A stretch of 64,000 bases of DNA from Dyadobacter sp. 3J3 (GCF_009801115.1 NZ_VTOL01000009.1:190618-254617), one strand, 5' to 3'. Counted from the first letter of the stretch, positions 1-8,911 are shown. The notes: generated by a model not told the origin, from the sequence alone. Made by a program: numbers and translations.

Positions 1-3
1 AGC

Positions 4-505
4 AAAATGCCGTAGGCATGACCAATTTCATAACCCCAGGTTTCAACCCGGGGGAAAAGTGCATCCCAAACCCAGATCCAAATGCCGTAGGCATGACCAA
101 TTTCATAACCCCAGGTTTCAACCCGGGGGAAAAGTGCATCCCAAACCCAGATCCAAAATGCCGTAGGCATGACCAACTTTGTAGCCCCGGGTTTCAACCC
201 GGGGGAAAAGTGCATCCCAAACCCAGATCCAAAATGCCGTAGGCATGACCAACTTTGTAGCCCCGGGTTTCAACCCGGGAAAAGTGCATCCCAAACCCAG
301 ATCCAAATGCCGTAGGCATGACCAATTTCATAACCCCAGGTTTCAACCCGGGGGAAAAGTGCATCCCAAACCCAGATCCAAATGCCGTAGGCATGACCAA
401 TTTCATAACCCCAGGTTTCAACCCGGGGGAAAAGTGCATCCCAAACCCAGATCCAAAATGCCGTAGGCATGACCAACTTTGTAGCCCCGGGTTTCAACCC
501 GGGAA
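4..505. repeat. Seven-copy ~75-bp tandem array with paired hairpins
   Basis: Seven units start with the small dyad ATGCCGTAGGCAT at 7, 82, 158, 234, 307, 382 and 458, so the period is 73-76 bp. Each unit also has a strong hairpin (CCCCGGGTT/AACCCGGGG or CCCAGGTT/AACCCGGG) and a constant stretch GTGCATCCCAAACCCAGATCC-like spacer. Two unit types alternate: A (ACCAATTTCATAACCCC) in units 1, 2, 5, 6 and B (ACCAACTTTGTAGCCCC) in units 3, 4, 7. Units 1-3 and 5-7 are offset by exactly 300 bp, so a larger block was duplicated. The open frames crossing the array on both strands are repeat-encoded and not real genes. The array may continue to the left of the window. Confidence 0.95.
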
Positions 506-564
506 AAATAAATCAACGCAATTCTCAAATTAACACCTCAATTTCATTCAGAAATCTATCAAAA

Positions 565-588
565 TCGAGATAATAAATTATTTCTCGA
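565..588. promoter_or_regulatory. Inverted repeat TCGAGA-N12-TCTCGA upstream of the haem receptor
   Basis: Six-base perfect arms at 565-570 and 583-588 enclose an AT-rich 12-base spacer, just upstream of the TTAGTCTAA dyads. It could be a regulator site or chance; nothing else supports it. Confidence 0.3.
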
Positions 589-600
589 ACAATTACTTTG

Positions 601-648
601 TAATTAGTCTAATTAACTATTTATTTGTAAAATATAATTAGTCTAAAT
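601..648 (+). promoter_or_regulatory. Two TTAGTCTAA operator-like dyads
   Basis: A perfect 15-bp palindrome TAATTAG-T-CTAATTA lies at 601-615. A second copy of its core, TAATTAGTCTAA, lies at 635-646. The centres are 34 bp apart, about three helical turns, and both are within 65 bp of the receptor start. The TTAG/CTAA half-sites resemble those of DtxR/IdeR/MntR-family metal-dependent repressors, which would suit a haem/iron uptake operon. The dyads are visible in the sequence; the regulator is inferred. Confidence 0.5.
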
Positions 649-662
649 TGATATACTATCAA

Positions 663-2930
663 ATGAAACATCTGTTTACAATCATTTGGATTCTTTCTTT
701 ACTTGGAGCTCAGACGGTAATCGCACAAAATGGAGAAATCAGAGGAAAGATTTTAACGCAGGATAACCAATCTTTCGAAGGTGTAAACATCACTTTGAAA
801 GACACCAAATACGGCAATACCACCAATATCGACGGCAAATTTCACCTAAAAGCTCCGCACGGAAATTACACACTGATCGTAAGTATTTTAGGAAATGATA
901 AGAAGGAATTACCTGTTGCAATAACCGCTGGAAAAATCCTGACACTGGACAATATTCAGCTTCTGGAAAATGGCATTTCACTTCAGGACGCGGTAGTTAC
1001 AGCTCAGTTTGGCAAACAATCTCTTCGTAATTCTGTCTACCAGGTCCGGACGATTGATAGTGAACGAATACGTTTGAGAGGTGCAACCAATATTCAGACC
1101 ATTCTTAACACAGAATTGGGAATCCGGTTTTCTAACGATCCTACGCTGGGAACCACGGATATCCAGCTTATGGGTATGACCGGCCAAAGCGTAAAAATTC
1201 TACTCGACGGCATTCCACTGGTAGATCGGGGAGCTACACGTGAAAGTCTTGGACAAATTGATATTAATACCATTGAACGTATAGAGATAGTAGAAGGTCC
1301 GATGTCCGTAATATATGGGACGGATGCATTGGCCGGCGTTATCAATATTATCACAAAAAAGGGAGACGGAAGTGATAACTTATCCGTTTCAGCAAGGATC
1401 CAGGAAGAATCCGTTGGTGATGAATATCAGGCTTTTGATAAAAAAGGCACGCACAATGAAAACATTGGCGTAGCCTGGCAGAAAAAAGGTTTTCAGTTAA
1501 ACGCAGGTGTAACGCGAAATAATTTCGGCGGCTGGCAGGGAGATTCTACCGGTCGTGTAAAAGCCTGGATGCCGAAAGAACAAATGCTGTATAACGCAGG
1601 AATCGGATATTCGAAAGAAAAATGGAATGTGTGGTACCGCTTCAACGGAACAGACGAAACTATTAAATATCTTGGAAATATTAACGTTGCCAATACAGCG
1701 GGAGACAAAGATTACATCACCAAAAGATGGTTCCATCAGGCACAGGGTGAATATCACGCGAGTGATAAACTGGGTTTCACCGGCGCACTTTCCTACACAG
1801 ATTACAGCCGGAAAACCCTTAGTACAAACATAGACTTCAATACTGGAAAACGAACACTTTCTCTGGATCCTGCTGCTCAGGACAAATCCATTTTCACCAC
1901 TGTATTTTTCCGTGGAACAGCGCTATACAAAGTTTCGCCCAACGTATCTCTCCTACCGGGAATTGAAATTAATAACAATAATAGTAGCGGAGCCAGGATC
2001 AAAGGCTCTCCAACGATCAATGAATATGCGTTTTTCGTTTCATCAGAATTGAAGATAACACCTGCCATCAAGTTGAGTCCGGGCGTGCGGTTTCTGAAAA
2101 ATTCAGTGTACGATGCGCCTCCTGTAATTCCTTCACTTAATGCCAAAATCACTCTGAACAATGTTCTGGATTGGCGCATGGGCTATGCGCGGGGTTTCCG
2201 TTCTCCTGCTTTACGCGAATTATATTTTGATTTTCACGATGCCTCACATTCCATCAATGGCAATGTCAATCTGAAAGCTGAATATTCAAATAGCTTTAAT
2301 ACTTTTCTGGTTTGGCAGGTTAAACAGGAATCCTCACTTAAAGTAACTTCAACCCTGGGAGGATTTTATAACATTTTTCATAACCGGATCGATACCGGAT
2401 TTGACCCAAACAATCCTACCCAAACGACTTATTTGAATATCAGTTTATTCAAAACAACGGGTGTGAGCCTTGATAACAAGTTTTACTGGAAAAATATTCA
2501 GGCAACTTTGGGCGCTACCTATATTGGAACTTACAATGAAATTCTGGATGAATCAGAAGGGGTAACGGAGGACTTACCACAGTTTGTATGGTCGCCGGAA
2601 ATCAATGCAAATATTCTTTACAACTTTTCAAAAATCGGCGCCAGCATAAATTTCTTCTATAAATATACCGGCAAGAAACCTGCTTACGCACTGATCAGTG
2701 GTACTCCGGTAACAGCCAGTTTAAGACAAATCAGCGGCTACAATATGGCTGATCTTACCGTTACCAAAACATTGGGAAAATATATCAACCTGATTGGCGG
2801 GGCAAAAAATTTATTTGATTTGACATCAGTCAAAAACACAACAATTGGTTCCGGACATGATGCTACCGGACCAGGTTTTAACGGTCGCTCCTATTTTCTT
2901 GGTATGAATATCCACTGGTCTAAAAAATAA
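663..2930 (+). CDS. TonB-dependent outer-membrane receptor, HmuR-like (haem/iron uptake)
   Basis: The 755-residue protein has a Sec signal peptide (MKHLFTIIWILSLLGAQ...AQN). It is followed by a CarboxypepD_reg-like beta domain (about residues 25-105), a TonB plug (about 115-225, with the typical LLDGIPL and VEGPMSVIYGTDALAGVINI-type region) and a 22-strand barrel ending in an aromatic-rich strand (FLGMNIHWSKK). I chose ATG 663 over the upstream TTG at 648 because it begins the signal peptide directly. The HmuY-like lipoprotein gene starts 32 bp downstream, which makes a haem receptor the best guess by analogy with HmuR-HmuY of Porphyromonas gingivalis. The substrate is inferred from context. 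Paired palindromes at 601-648 suggest metal-responsive control. Confidence 0.88.
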   Translation: MKHLFTIIWILSLLGAQTVIAQNGEIRGKILTQDNQSFEGVNITLKDTKYGNTTNIDGKFHLKAPHGNYTLIVSILGNDKKELPVAITAGKILTLDNIQLLENGISLQDAVVTAQFGKQSLRNSVYQVRTIDSERIRLRGATNIQTILNTELGIRFSNDPTLGTTDIQLMGMTGQSVKILLDGIPLVDRGATRESLGQIDINTIERIEIVEGPMSVIYGTDALAGVINIITKKGDGSDNLSVSARIQEESVGDEYQAFDKKGTHNENIGVAWQKKGFQLNAGVTRNNFGGWQGDSTGRVKAWMPKEQMLYNAGIGYSKEKWNVWYRFNGTDETIKYLGNINVANTAGDKDYITKRWFHQAQGEYHASDKLGFTGALSYTDYSRKTLSTNIDFNTGKRTLSLDPAAQDKSIFTTVFFRGTALYKVSPNVSLLPGIEINNNNSSGARIKGSPTINEYAFFVSSELKITPAIKLSPGVRFLKNSVYDAPPVIPSLNAKITLNNVLDWRMGYARGFRSPALRELYFDFHDASHSINGNVNLKAEYSNSFNTFLVWQVKQESSLKVTSTLGGFYNIFHNRIDTGFDPNNPTQTTYLNISLFKTTGVSLDNKFYWKNIQATLGATYIGTYNEILDESEGVTEDLPQFVWSPEINANILYNFSKIGASINFFYKYTGKKPAYALISGTPVTASLRQISGYNMADLTVTKTLGKYINLIGGAKNLFDLTSVKNTTIGSGHDATGPGFNGRSYFLGMNIHWSKK

Positions 2931-2962
2931 TTATTACCCTTTTTAAATTAATCAAAACAATT

Positions 2963-4360
2963 ATGAACAAATTATTTAAGCCTCTACTTCTTATTGCATT
3001 TCTGGCTATTTTCAATGCCTGCTCAGATGACGATCCCGCGTTGCCCGACAATACCGCCGCATTTGAATCTACCGCACAAGGCTTTGATGGAGAATCTGTT
3101 GACGTTAGAATTGTATTGAGCAGGGCAGCAGAAACAGCAACAGCTATTTCGGTTTCATTGACACCGACACTTTTAACTTACGGAACACAATTCACGACAG
3201 ATCCCGCTGCAACCAATAATACTTTGGCTCTAACAGTACCTGCGGGAGCCAGCAGCGTTTCATTTAAGGTTCTTAAAAAAACAGGTGTTCTTTTGAATGG
3301 AGACGAAAGTATCCAGTTTAAAGTAACTTCGGTTGCTTCACCTGTTTTGGTTGGTACAAATACTGACTTGAAACTTAGTTTCAAAGCAATCGTTTCAGAC
3401 GGAACAAGTATTCAGCTTAACGGGATTGCAGGTACAGAACCTGGTTCAAGTGCGGCAAATTCAGTTTTTCTTGACCTGAGCGCCAATACACAAACGCCTG
3501 TATTACGTGATAGCTGGGATCTTGGTTTTTATGCCGGAACTGATTTCAGAGTTACACTTAATACTACGAACGGTGCTTCTGCAATCGCGATCAATAAATC
3601 AGATCTTAATGCTGTAACTGCTGCGGATATTGACTTAACAAAACTGGCAATCGGACAAGGACAGGGAACACTTGACTTATCAGATGGCTATTCAGGCAAG
3701 CTTGCCGAAACGCTTATCAAAGAAATTTCTGCTACCGATGCTGATAATAAAGTATATATCCTGAACCGTAAAGGTGGTTCAGCTACGGTTTTACCAGCGG
3801 ATCAGATTTACAAAATTCGTATTATCCGTAAAGGTACTAACGGCTATACTTTGCAATACGCATTGTTGAATGATACTACTTTCAAAACACTTGATGTTAC
3901 GAAAGATCCAACTTACAACTTCCAGTTTGTTTCACTTATCAAAGGCGCGACCGTTGCTGTTCAGCCTGCAAAAGATCGGTGGGACTTTGAATGGGGTTAC
4001 AGCATGTACTATACTGCATCAGGCACAACCAATATTCCTTACGGATTCTCGGATCTTGTTTTCATCAATCAACTTGCCGGTATAACGGCAGCGGAAGTTT
4101 TGACAACAACTGCAACTTACGATGCTTATGCAGAAAGCAATATCGCAACAACTACATTCAGTGCTGATCGTGATGTGATCGGTTCGAAATGGAGAGTAAC
4201 ATCAGGTGGAACGGTTGGTGTAAAAACAGATCGTTATTATGTTATAAAAGATGCATCCGGAAACGTTTACAAACTTAGATTCATAAGTTTCACATCGACT
4301 GATGGCGGAGAAAGAGGAAAGCCAAAACTGGAATACAAACTGGTTAAAAAAGGAGCTTAA
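2963..4360 (+). CDS. HmuY-like lipoprotein (first copy)
   Basis: This is a 465-residue surface or periplasmic lipoprotein. The signal peptide ends in IFNAC with the lipid-modified Cys at residue 20, followed by an acidic SDDD stretch. Residues about 25-140 look like a Calx-beta/immunoglobulin-type domain (repeated beta strands, DGESVDVRIVLSRAAE). The rest resembles the HmuY family: a SWDLGFY block near residue 184 and a second WDFEWGY block near residue 343. HmuY proteins capture haem and pass it to the partner TonB receptor, here the gene 32 bp upstream. A strong terminator follows at 4381-4424. Haem binding itself is an inference. Confidence 0.8.
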   Translation: MNKLFKPLLLIAFLAIFNACSDDDPALPDNTAAFESTAQGFDGESVDVRIVLSRAAETATAISVSLTPTLLTYGTQFTTDPAATNNTLALTVPAGASSVSFKVLKKTGVLLNGDESIQFKVTSVASPVLVGTNTDLKLSFKAIVSDGTSIQLNGIAGTEPGSSAANSVFLDLSANTQTPVLRDSWDLGFYAGTDFRVTLNTTNGASAIAINKSDLNAVTAADIDLTKLAIGQGQGTLDLSDGYSGKLAETLIKEISATDADNKVYILNRKGGSATVLPADQIYKIRIIRKGTNGYTLQYALLNDTTFKTLDVTKDPTYNFQFVSLIKGATVAVQPAKDRWDFEWGYSMYYTASGTTNIPYGFSDLVFINQLAGITAAEVLTTTATYDAYAESNIATTTFSADRDVIGSKWRVTSGGTVGVKTDRYYVIKDASGNVYKLRFISFTSTDGGERGKPKLEYKLVKKGA

Positions 4361-4380
4361 TCATTCTCAAATCATTTTCT

Positions 4381-4424
4381 AAAAATCAGATATAAGGGTT
4401 AAAAAGCCCTTTTATCTGATTTTT
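4381..4424 (+). terminator. Strong hairpin between the two HmuY genes
   Basis: A 20-bp stem (4381-4400 with 4405-4424) has one mismatch and one GT pair, a four-base AAAA loop, and ends in a T run. It lies 20 bp after the first HmuY gene and only 22 bp before the next start, so it may terminate or attenuate expression of the second gene. Confidence 0.85.
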
Positions 4425-4446
4425 GGATATAAACACATTCTTACTT

Positions 4447-5046
4447 ATGCTTACATCTCTTTTATTTATTTCAATAGTAGTAACTTCGGTGCCAAACGAG
4501 TCTTATTTTAGTCAATCAACTAAATCAGAATCTGTTATGAGTGACGAAATACAAAAAGCCGAGATCCATGTGATCAAAGTTTTCAGTGGCATTGCGCAGC
4601 CAAATACATATAACTATTTCAGTTTTGCAAGTGGAACACAGGTACCTGCAACGGATGCGAAAACCACAAAATGGGATCTTGCTTTTAATGGAACTACAAT
4701 CCTGACAAACGGAGGAACAAGTGGATCCGGGCAAGGTGGCGCCATGATTGTTGAAAAACCATTTGATACCATTACCGAAGCGCCCAAAGATGGTTATAAA
4801 GTGGATGGCGGAAGTGGAAATGCCATTGCGAGTGGTAGTGGAAATTCGTGGTACAAATATGATATGACCGTCCACGCAATTCTTCCAATTGTCGGCCGAA
4901 CTATTCTTGTGAAAACGGCAGAAGGTAAATTTGCCAAAATTGAATTCGTCAGTTATTACAAAGGCGCTCCCGAAGATGTGCCCACAGAAGAATCAAAATA
5001 CTATACTTTCAGATATGTATTGGCCGACGAAAACGGGAAGTTTTAA
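4447..5046 (+). CDS. HmuY-family protein (second copy)
   Basis: The 199-residue protein has a short hydrophobic N-terminus (MLTSLLFISIVVTS) but no clear lipobox. It carries a single HmuY-like domain: KWDLAFNGTTILTNGG near residue 78, then GNSWYKYD and a C-terminal block KFAKIEFVSYYKG...YTFRYVLADENGKF that matches the KLRFISFTSTDGG...LEYKLV ending of the upstream gene. The upstream TTG (4423) overlaps the terminator, so ATG 4447 is the likelier start. It is probably part of the same haem-acquisition locus, but the hairpin before it suggests a lower or separately controlled level. Confidence 0.72.
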   Translation: MLTSLLFISIVVTSVPNESYFSQSTKSESVMSDEIQKAEIHVIKVFSGIAQPNTYNYFSFASGTQVPATDAKTTKWDLAFNGTTILTNGGTSGSGQGGAMIVEKPFDTITEAPKDGYKVDGGSGNAIASGSGNSWYKYDMTVHAILPIVGRTILVKTAEGKFAKIEFVSYYKGAPEDVPTEESKYYTFRYVLADENGKF

Positions 5047-5052
5047 AATAAG

Positions 5053-5140
5053 CTATCGGCTTTCCGCAGTCGGCTATCAACTTTTCCTGAATAGATTTAG
5101 TTCAGGCAATTTCTGACAGCCGACTGCCGAAAGCCGAAAG
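5053..5140. repeat. Long imperfect inverted repeat (GGCTTTCGGC family)
   Basis: The arm at 5053-5078 (CTATCGGCTTTCCGCAGTCG...) is complementary to 5115-5140 with only a few mismatches over 26 bp; the loop is 36 bp. It lies between two converging genes and may act as a bidirectional terminator. A degenerate relative occurs at 27286-27420. Confidence 0.75.
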
Positions 5141-5141
5141 C

Positions 5142-5759
5142 CTATCTCTGATATTTCCAATTCCGTGTTTTCCCCTCTTCTATCCATTCCACAGCTTGCT
5201 GCATTCTTTTCAATCGGGTTGTTTCACTTTTCGCTTCAAGAATCCAGTCGACATATTCTTTTTTCTGCGATAAAGTGAATCGTTCAAAATTTTCCTCCGC
5301 GTCGGGATTATCCTCGATAGCTTCCAGAAAGTAATCTGGTACCACGAGCTCCTTCACTACTTTTTTCGCCGGATCTTTGGTAAGTTTCACACCTTTATCA
5401 ATCAATGACATGGCGTCATTAATCAGCGCTACAATTTGTTCTTCTGAAGGCAGATCTTCAATTTTAGCTATTTTCTTAAACCCGGCCATTCCAGTATTCC
5501 CCTCATCTCCTGAAAGTAATTGGTCAGGATCGCTCATCTTTGAAGCAAGCCAGAAATGAAAACCACAATGGTTTTTGAAAGCCGCCATATTGCACAAATT
5601 GTAATTTTTGTACTCAAAAAAAGGCATACTCCATTTCATTATTTCCTTCACATCGGGACAAGCTGCATGAACGGTTTCCCGCCAATAATCCAAAATCGGA
5701 ATAGCAAATTCAGCCGATTTTATAATATATTCATCTACACGTTGCAGTCTGGAACCCAT
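5142..5759 (-). CDS. YdeI/OmdA-family protein (DUF1801-like N-terminus)
   Basis: This is a 205-residue cytoplasmic protein. The N-terminal part (about 15-125, with CPDVKEIMKWSMPFFEYKN and CGFHFWL) matches the DUF1801/YdhG-like fold. The C-terminal part (about 140-205, VPDYFLEAIEDNPDAEENFERFT then KKEYVDWI.EAKSETTRLKRM) matches the OmdA/YdeI C-terminal helical domain. Length and order are normal for the family. Biochemical function is not established. The gene converges on the HmuY gene and has no obvious operon partner. Confidence 0.8.
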   Translation of the reverse strand: MGSRLQRVDEYIIKSAEFAIPILDYWRETVHAACPDVKEIMKWSMPFFEYKNYNLCNMAAFKNHCGFHFWLASKMSDPDQLLSGDEGNTGMAGFKKIAKIEDLPSEEQIVALINDAMSLIDKGVKLTKDPAKKVVKELVVPDYFLEAIEDNPDAEENFERFTLSQKKEYVDWILEAKSETTRLKRMQQAVEWIEEGKTRNWKYQR

Positions 5760-5846
5760 TTCAAATTGCTATTTTATGAAGAAAATTTTTTCGATTGTAA
5801 GAGATGAATTAGTGAACATTCGTGTATTCGTGGCAAAACCAAAAAT

Positions 5847-6887
5847 CTACTTCTCCAAAATCTCTTTCAAATTTTTCAACCCATTGGCAAAATCACTTCC
5901 GACCGACTTTTCCATACCCATAAAAGGCAACATCGCATTCATAGGATATGGCATTTTTCCGGAAAATCCCCACTTCACTTTTGTCTCGTTTTCTCCTGCA
6001 CTTTCCGTGATCATGTAAGCGTCATTATTAGATTCAAAAGGTTTGATAAACCGCAGTTCTGTGTCAATGCGCTCGCCTTCGGTTATCTTCTTTATTTCCT
6101 GTTCACCTTTACCGACGTCATCATTTCCCTCCCACATGGAAGTATAGCCAACTGTTCCGTCCGTTCCTTTATATGATTTTTTTATATTCGGATCCATTTT
6201 CATCCATACACTCCAGTTATCCTGATTTCTCAACGATTTCAAATATTCAAAAACCTCAGCTTTCGGTTTATTAATTACAATTTCTCTTTCAACCGCATAA
6301 TCTTTTGGCATAATAAAGGCTGCAATCAGGAAAATCCCGATTAACCCAAGAATAATGTAGAGTGCTTTTTTCATGATCGAGTTCGTTTTAGGTGAATAAC
6401 TGAATTTGAATTTTTCTTCATCAATATCTTCAATGCTTTCAACGTTTCTCATCCCCGCTTTCTCCAAAACCCTTATTGAAGCAGTATTATGTATGTTTAC
6501 AAACGCAATTACGGCTGACGGATCAAAGGTTTTAATCGAAAACCTGATCAGTGATTTTGCTATGGAAGTAGCTACACCCTTTCCCCAATATTCTTCCATA
6601 ATCCGGTATCCGATTTCCACTTCTGTTCCGTAAGGTTCCAGCTTTGCAACACCGACAAGCGCCCCTGTTTTAATTTCTTCTATCAGATATCTTCCAAAAT
6701 AATCGTTAGTGCCGTTTTCACGCAAAATTTGACCAAGCATTTTATCCGATTCCTCGCGACTCAATGCGGCACCAGTCACAAATTTCATTACGTTGTCATT
6801 ATTACTCAGCCGATAATATTTGTCACTGTCGGCACTTGTCATTTTTGTTAAAATGAACGTTGGTGTTTTAATTTGAAATACTTTCAT
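5847..6887 (-). CDS. GNAT acetyltransferase fused in frame to a membrane-anchored SRPBCC protein
   Basis: The 346-residue frame contains two unrelated domains. Residues 1 to about 165 are a GNAT N-acetyltransferase of the RimJ/RimL type (EIGYRIMEEYWGKGVATSIAKSL is the acetyl-CoA loop; VNIHNTASIRVLEKAGM is the second motif). From the internal Met encoded at 6374 comes MKKALYIILGLIGIFLIAAF, a membrane anchor or signal, then a Bet v1-like SRPBCC/START domain. The second half looks like a complete separate gene with its own start. The linker codons read AAC TCG ATC ATG, and TCG is one base from TAG, so stop-codon loss is plausible. ATG 6887 is chosen as start; 48 bp of frame upstream looks non-coding. 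Confidence 0.75.
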   Translation of the reverse strand: MKVFQIKTPTFILTKMTSADSDKYYRLSNNDNVMKFVTGAALSREESDKMLGQILRENGTNDYFGRYLIEEIKTGALVGVAKLEPYGTEVEIGYRIMEEYWGKGVATSIAKSLIRFSIKTFDPSAVIAFVNIHNTASIRVLEKAGMRNVESIEDIDEEKFKFSYSPKTNSIMKKALYIILGLIGIFLIAAFIMPKDYAVEREIVINKPKAEVFEYLKSLRNQDNWSVWMKMDPNIKKSYKGTDGTVGYTSMWEGNDDVGKGEQEIKKITEGERIDTELRFIKPFESNNDAYMITESAGENETKVKWGFSGKMPYPMNAMLPFMGMEKSVGSDFANGLKNLKEILEK

Positions 6888-7171
6888 ATAAAAATAGGGC
6901 TCACCACAATTGATTAGTAACCACCCGATTTTCAAGCCATTACATCATTTGTCAATCAGGGTCGAAATATACGTTTTAGGCTTAAATATAGAAATAAATG
7001 AACCGATATTAATTCAAAAGTGACATTAACAAATCATTAGAAAAAATCGGGGCAGGATATTTTTAGCAGGCATAAAAAATTTAATATCTATTTTGCGCGT
7101 CTAAACACGCTTTGAGTTAAACGTCCGGTTCATTCTTTTCAATTTATCCAAAATCTGACGCATTTGTCCTG

Positions 7172-8911
7172 ATGAAAAGATATCTTCAATTTATAAAAAA
7201 ATACCAGACCGCGATGATTCTCGGCCCATTTCTGGCCATAATCGACGTATTTGGAGAAATCGTTCAGCCGATGCTGATGTCGGATATCGTGGATGTTGGA
7301 ATAAAAAACCAGGATACTCATTATATTCTCAAAATGGGCGCTATAATGATCGGTTTATCACTTGTAGCCATTGTTGGCGGGATCGGAAACGTGTATTATT
7401 CTTCCAAATCATCCGTCGGTTTCGCCAGTGAATTAAGGCAGGGGCTGTTCAAAAAAATCCAGGAATTTTCTTTTTCAAATATAGATACTTTTAGCAGCGC
7501 ATCTTTGGTTACCCGGCTGACAAACGATATCAACACATTACAGCAAGTTGTGATGATGTCTTTGCGCTTACTAATTCGCGCTCCGTTAATGTTAGTTTGT
7601 GCCGTGATTTTCGCTTTACAGATCAATAGAGAACTGACGATTATTATCGCCGTAGCCATTCCGGTACTAAGCCTTGCCATTTTCATTATTATGAAAAAAG
7701 GCATTCCTTATTTTACCAAAATGCAGAAAAAACTGGATCGTGTTAATGCTGCAATCCAGGAAAACCTCACCAATATACGCGTTGTAAAATCATTTGTCAG
7801 AAGTGACTTTGAGGAACAAAAATTCTCTGTTGCGAATGATGATCTGACAGAGATGTCGGTTAAAGCCTCAACGATCGTCATTTTGATCATGCCGGTGATG
7901 ATGCTGATTATGAATGTTTCGATTGTAGCGGTAGTCTGGTTTGGAGGAAATAAAGTAATGACGGGTGATTTGCAGGTTGGACAGCTCATGTCTTTTATCA
8001 GCTACATTACCCAAATTCTGATTGCGCTGATGTTGCTTTCCATGACCATTATGATGTTTTCAAGGGCAAGTGCTTCTTCCAAACGAATCCTGGAAGTATT
8101 GGACACGAAAATTGATATAAACGACACGCAATCTGCATTAAGTCAAAAACTGGAAATCCGTAGAGGGAAAGTTGAATTCCGCGATGTTTGTTTTAAATAC
8201 AAAAGCGAAAGTGATCTTTTCGTTTTAAAAGACATCAGTTTCACCGCCATTCCGGGCGAATTAATTGCCATTATCGGAGCTACCGGTTCTGCCAAAACGA
8301 GTCTTGTTCAACTTATTCCAAGATTATACGACGTTACGGAAGGCCAAGTTTTGATTGACGATGTGGATGTCCGCGATTATTCGCTAAAACATTTGCGCGA
8401 AGCAACAGCCACTGTACTTCAAAAGAACGTTTTGTTTTCCGGGACGATCAAAAGCAATTTGAAATGGGGAAAACCGGATGCCAGTGATGACGAAATTATT
8501 TCCGCCGCACAAGATGCCCAGGCGCATGATTTCATTATGTCGTTTCCATTGCAATATGAAACGGTTCTCGGCCAAGGCGGCGTAAATCTTTCCGGCGGAC
8601 AACAGCAGCGGTTATGTATCGCCAGAGCTCTTTTGAAAAAACCGACTATTCTTATTCTTGACGATAGTACAAGTGCTGTCGACACGGCTACCGAAGCAAA
8701 AATCAGAACTGCTTTGCAGGAAAATCATAATAATACAACCACGTTTATCATCGCACAAAGAATCAGTTCTATTGAATCCGTTGACCGGATTATTATTCTG
8801 GACGACGGTCGCATTATCGGTGTAGGCACGCATGATGAACTGATCAAAACCAATGCGGTTTATCAGGAAATTTATCAGTCTCAACAGCAAAATGAAGCCA
8901 TAGCCTCATGA
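7172..8911 (+). CDS. ABC exporter half-transporter, degenerate-site subunit
   Basis: The 579-residue subunit has six membrane helices (about 15-310) and an ATPase domain (about 335-570). The nucleotide site is degenerate in three places: Walker A reads GATGSAKT (369-376), with Ala in place of the last Gly; the catalytic Glu after Walker B is Asp (ILILDDSTSAVD); and the H-loop His is Gln (IIAQRIS). The signature LSGGQ is canonical. This is the pattern of the non-catalytic partner in heterodimeric exporters such as TM287/288, BmrCD and LmrCD. The stop overlaps the next start by 4 bp (ATGA), so the two are translationally coupled. Substrate is unknown; drugs or lipids are typical. Confidence 0.9.
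   Translation: MKRYLQFIKKYQTAMILGPFLAIIDVFGEIVQPMLMSDIVDVGIKNQDTHYILKMGAIMIGLSLVAIVGGIGNVYYSSKSSVGFASELRQGLFKKIQEFSFSNIDTFSSASLVTRLTNDINTLQQVVMMSLRLLIRAPLMLVCAVIFALQINRELTIIIAVAIPVLSLAIFIIMKKGIPYFTKMQKKLDRVNAAIQENLTNIRVVKSFVRSDFEEQKFSVANDDLTEMSVKASTIVILIMPVMMLIMNVSIVAVVWFGGNKVMTGDLQVGQLMSFISYITQILIALMLLSMTIMMFSRASASSKRILEVLDTKIDINDTQSALSQKLEIRRGKVEFRDVCFKYKSESDLFVLKDISFTAIPGELIAIIGATGSAKTSLVQLIPRLYDVTEGQVLIDDVDVRDYSLKHLREATATVLQKNVLFSGTIKSNLKWGKPDASDDEIISAAQDAQAHDFIMSFPLQYETVLGQGGVNLSGGQQQRLCIARALLKKPTILILDDSTSAVDTATEAKIRTALQENHNNTTTFIIAQRISSIESVDRIIILDDGRIIGVGTHDELIKTNAVYQEIYQSQQQNEAIAS

Noticed and set aside
4-505. CRISPR array
   Set aside because: The whole ~75-bp unit is repeated, including the parts between hairpins, so there are no unique spacers; no cas genes are nearby.
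18-533. Repetitive proteins encoded by frames on both strands across the array
   Set aside because: The frames are a by-product of repeat length and base composition, lack starts and promoters, and vary with the repeat number.
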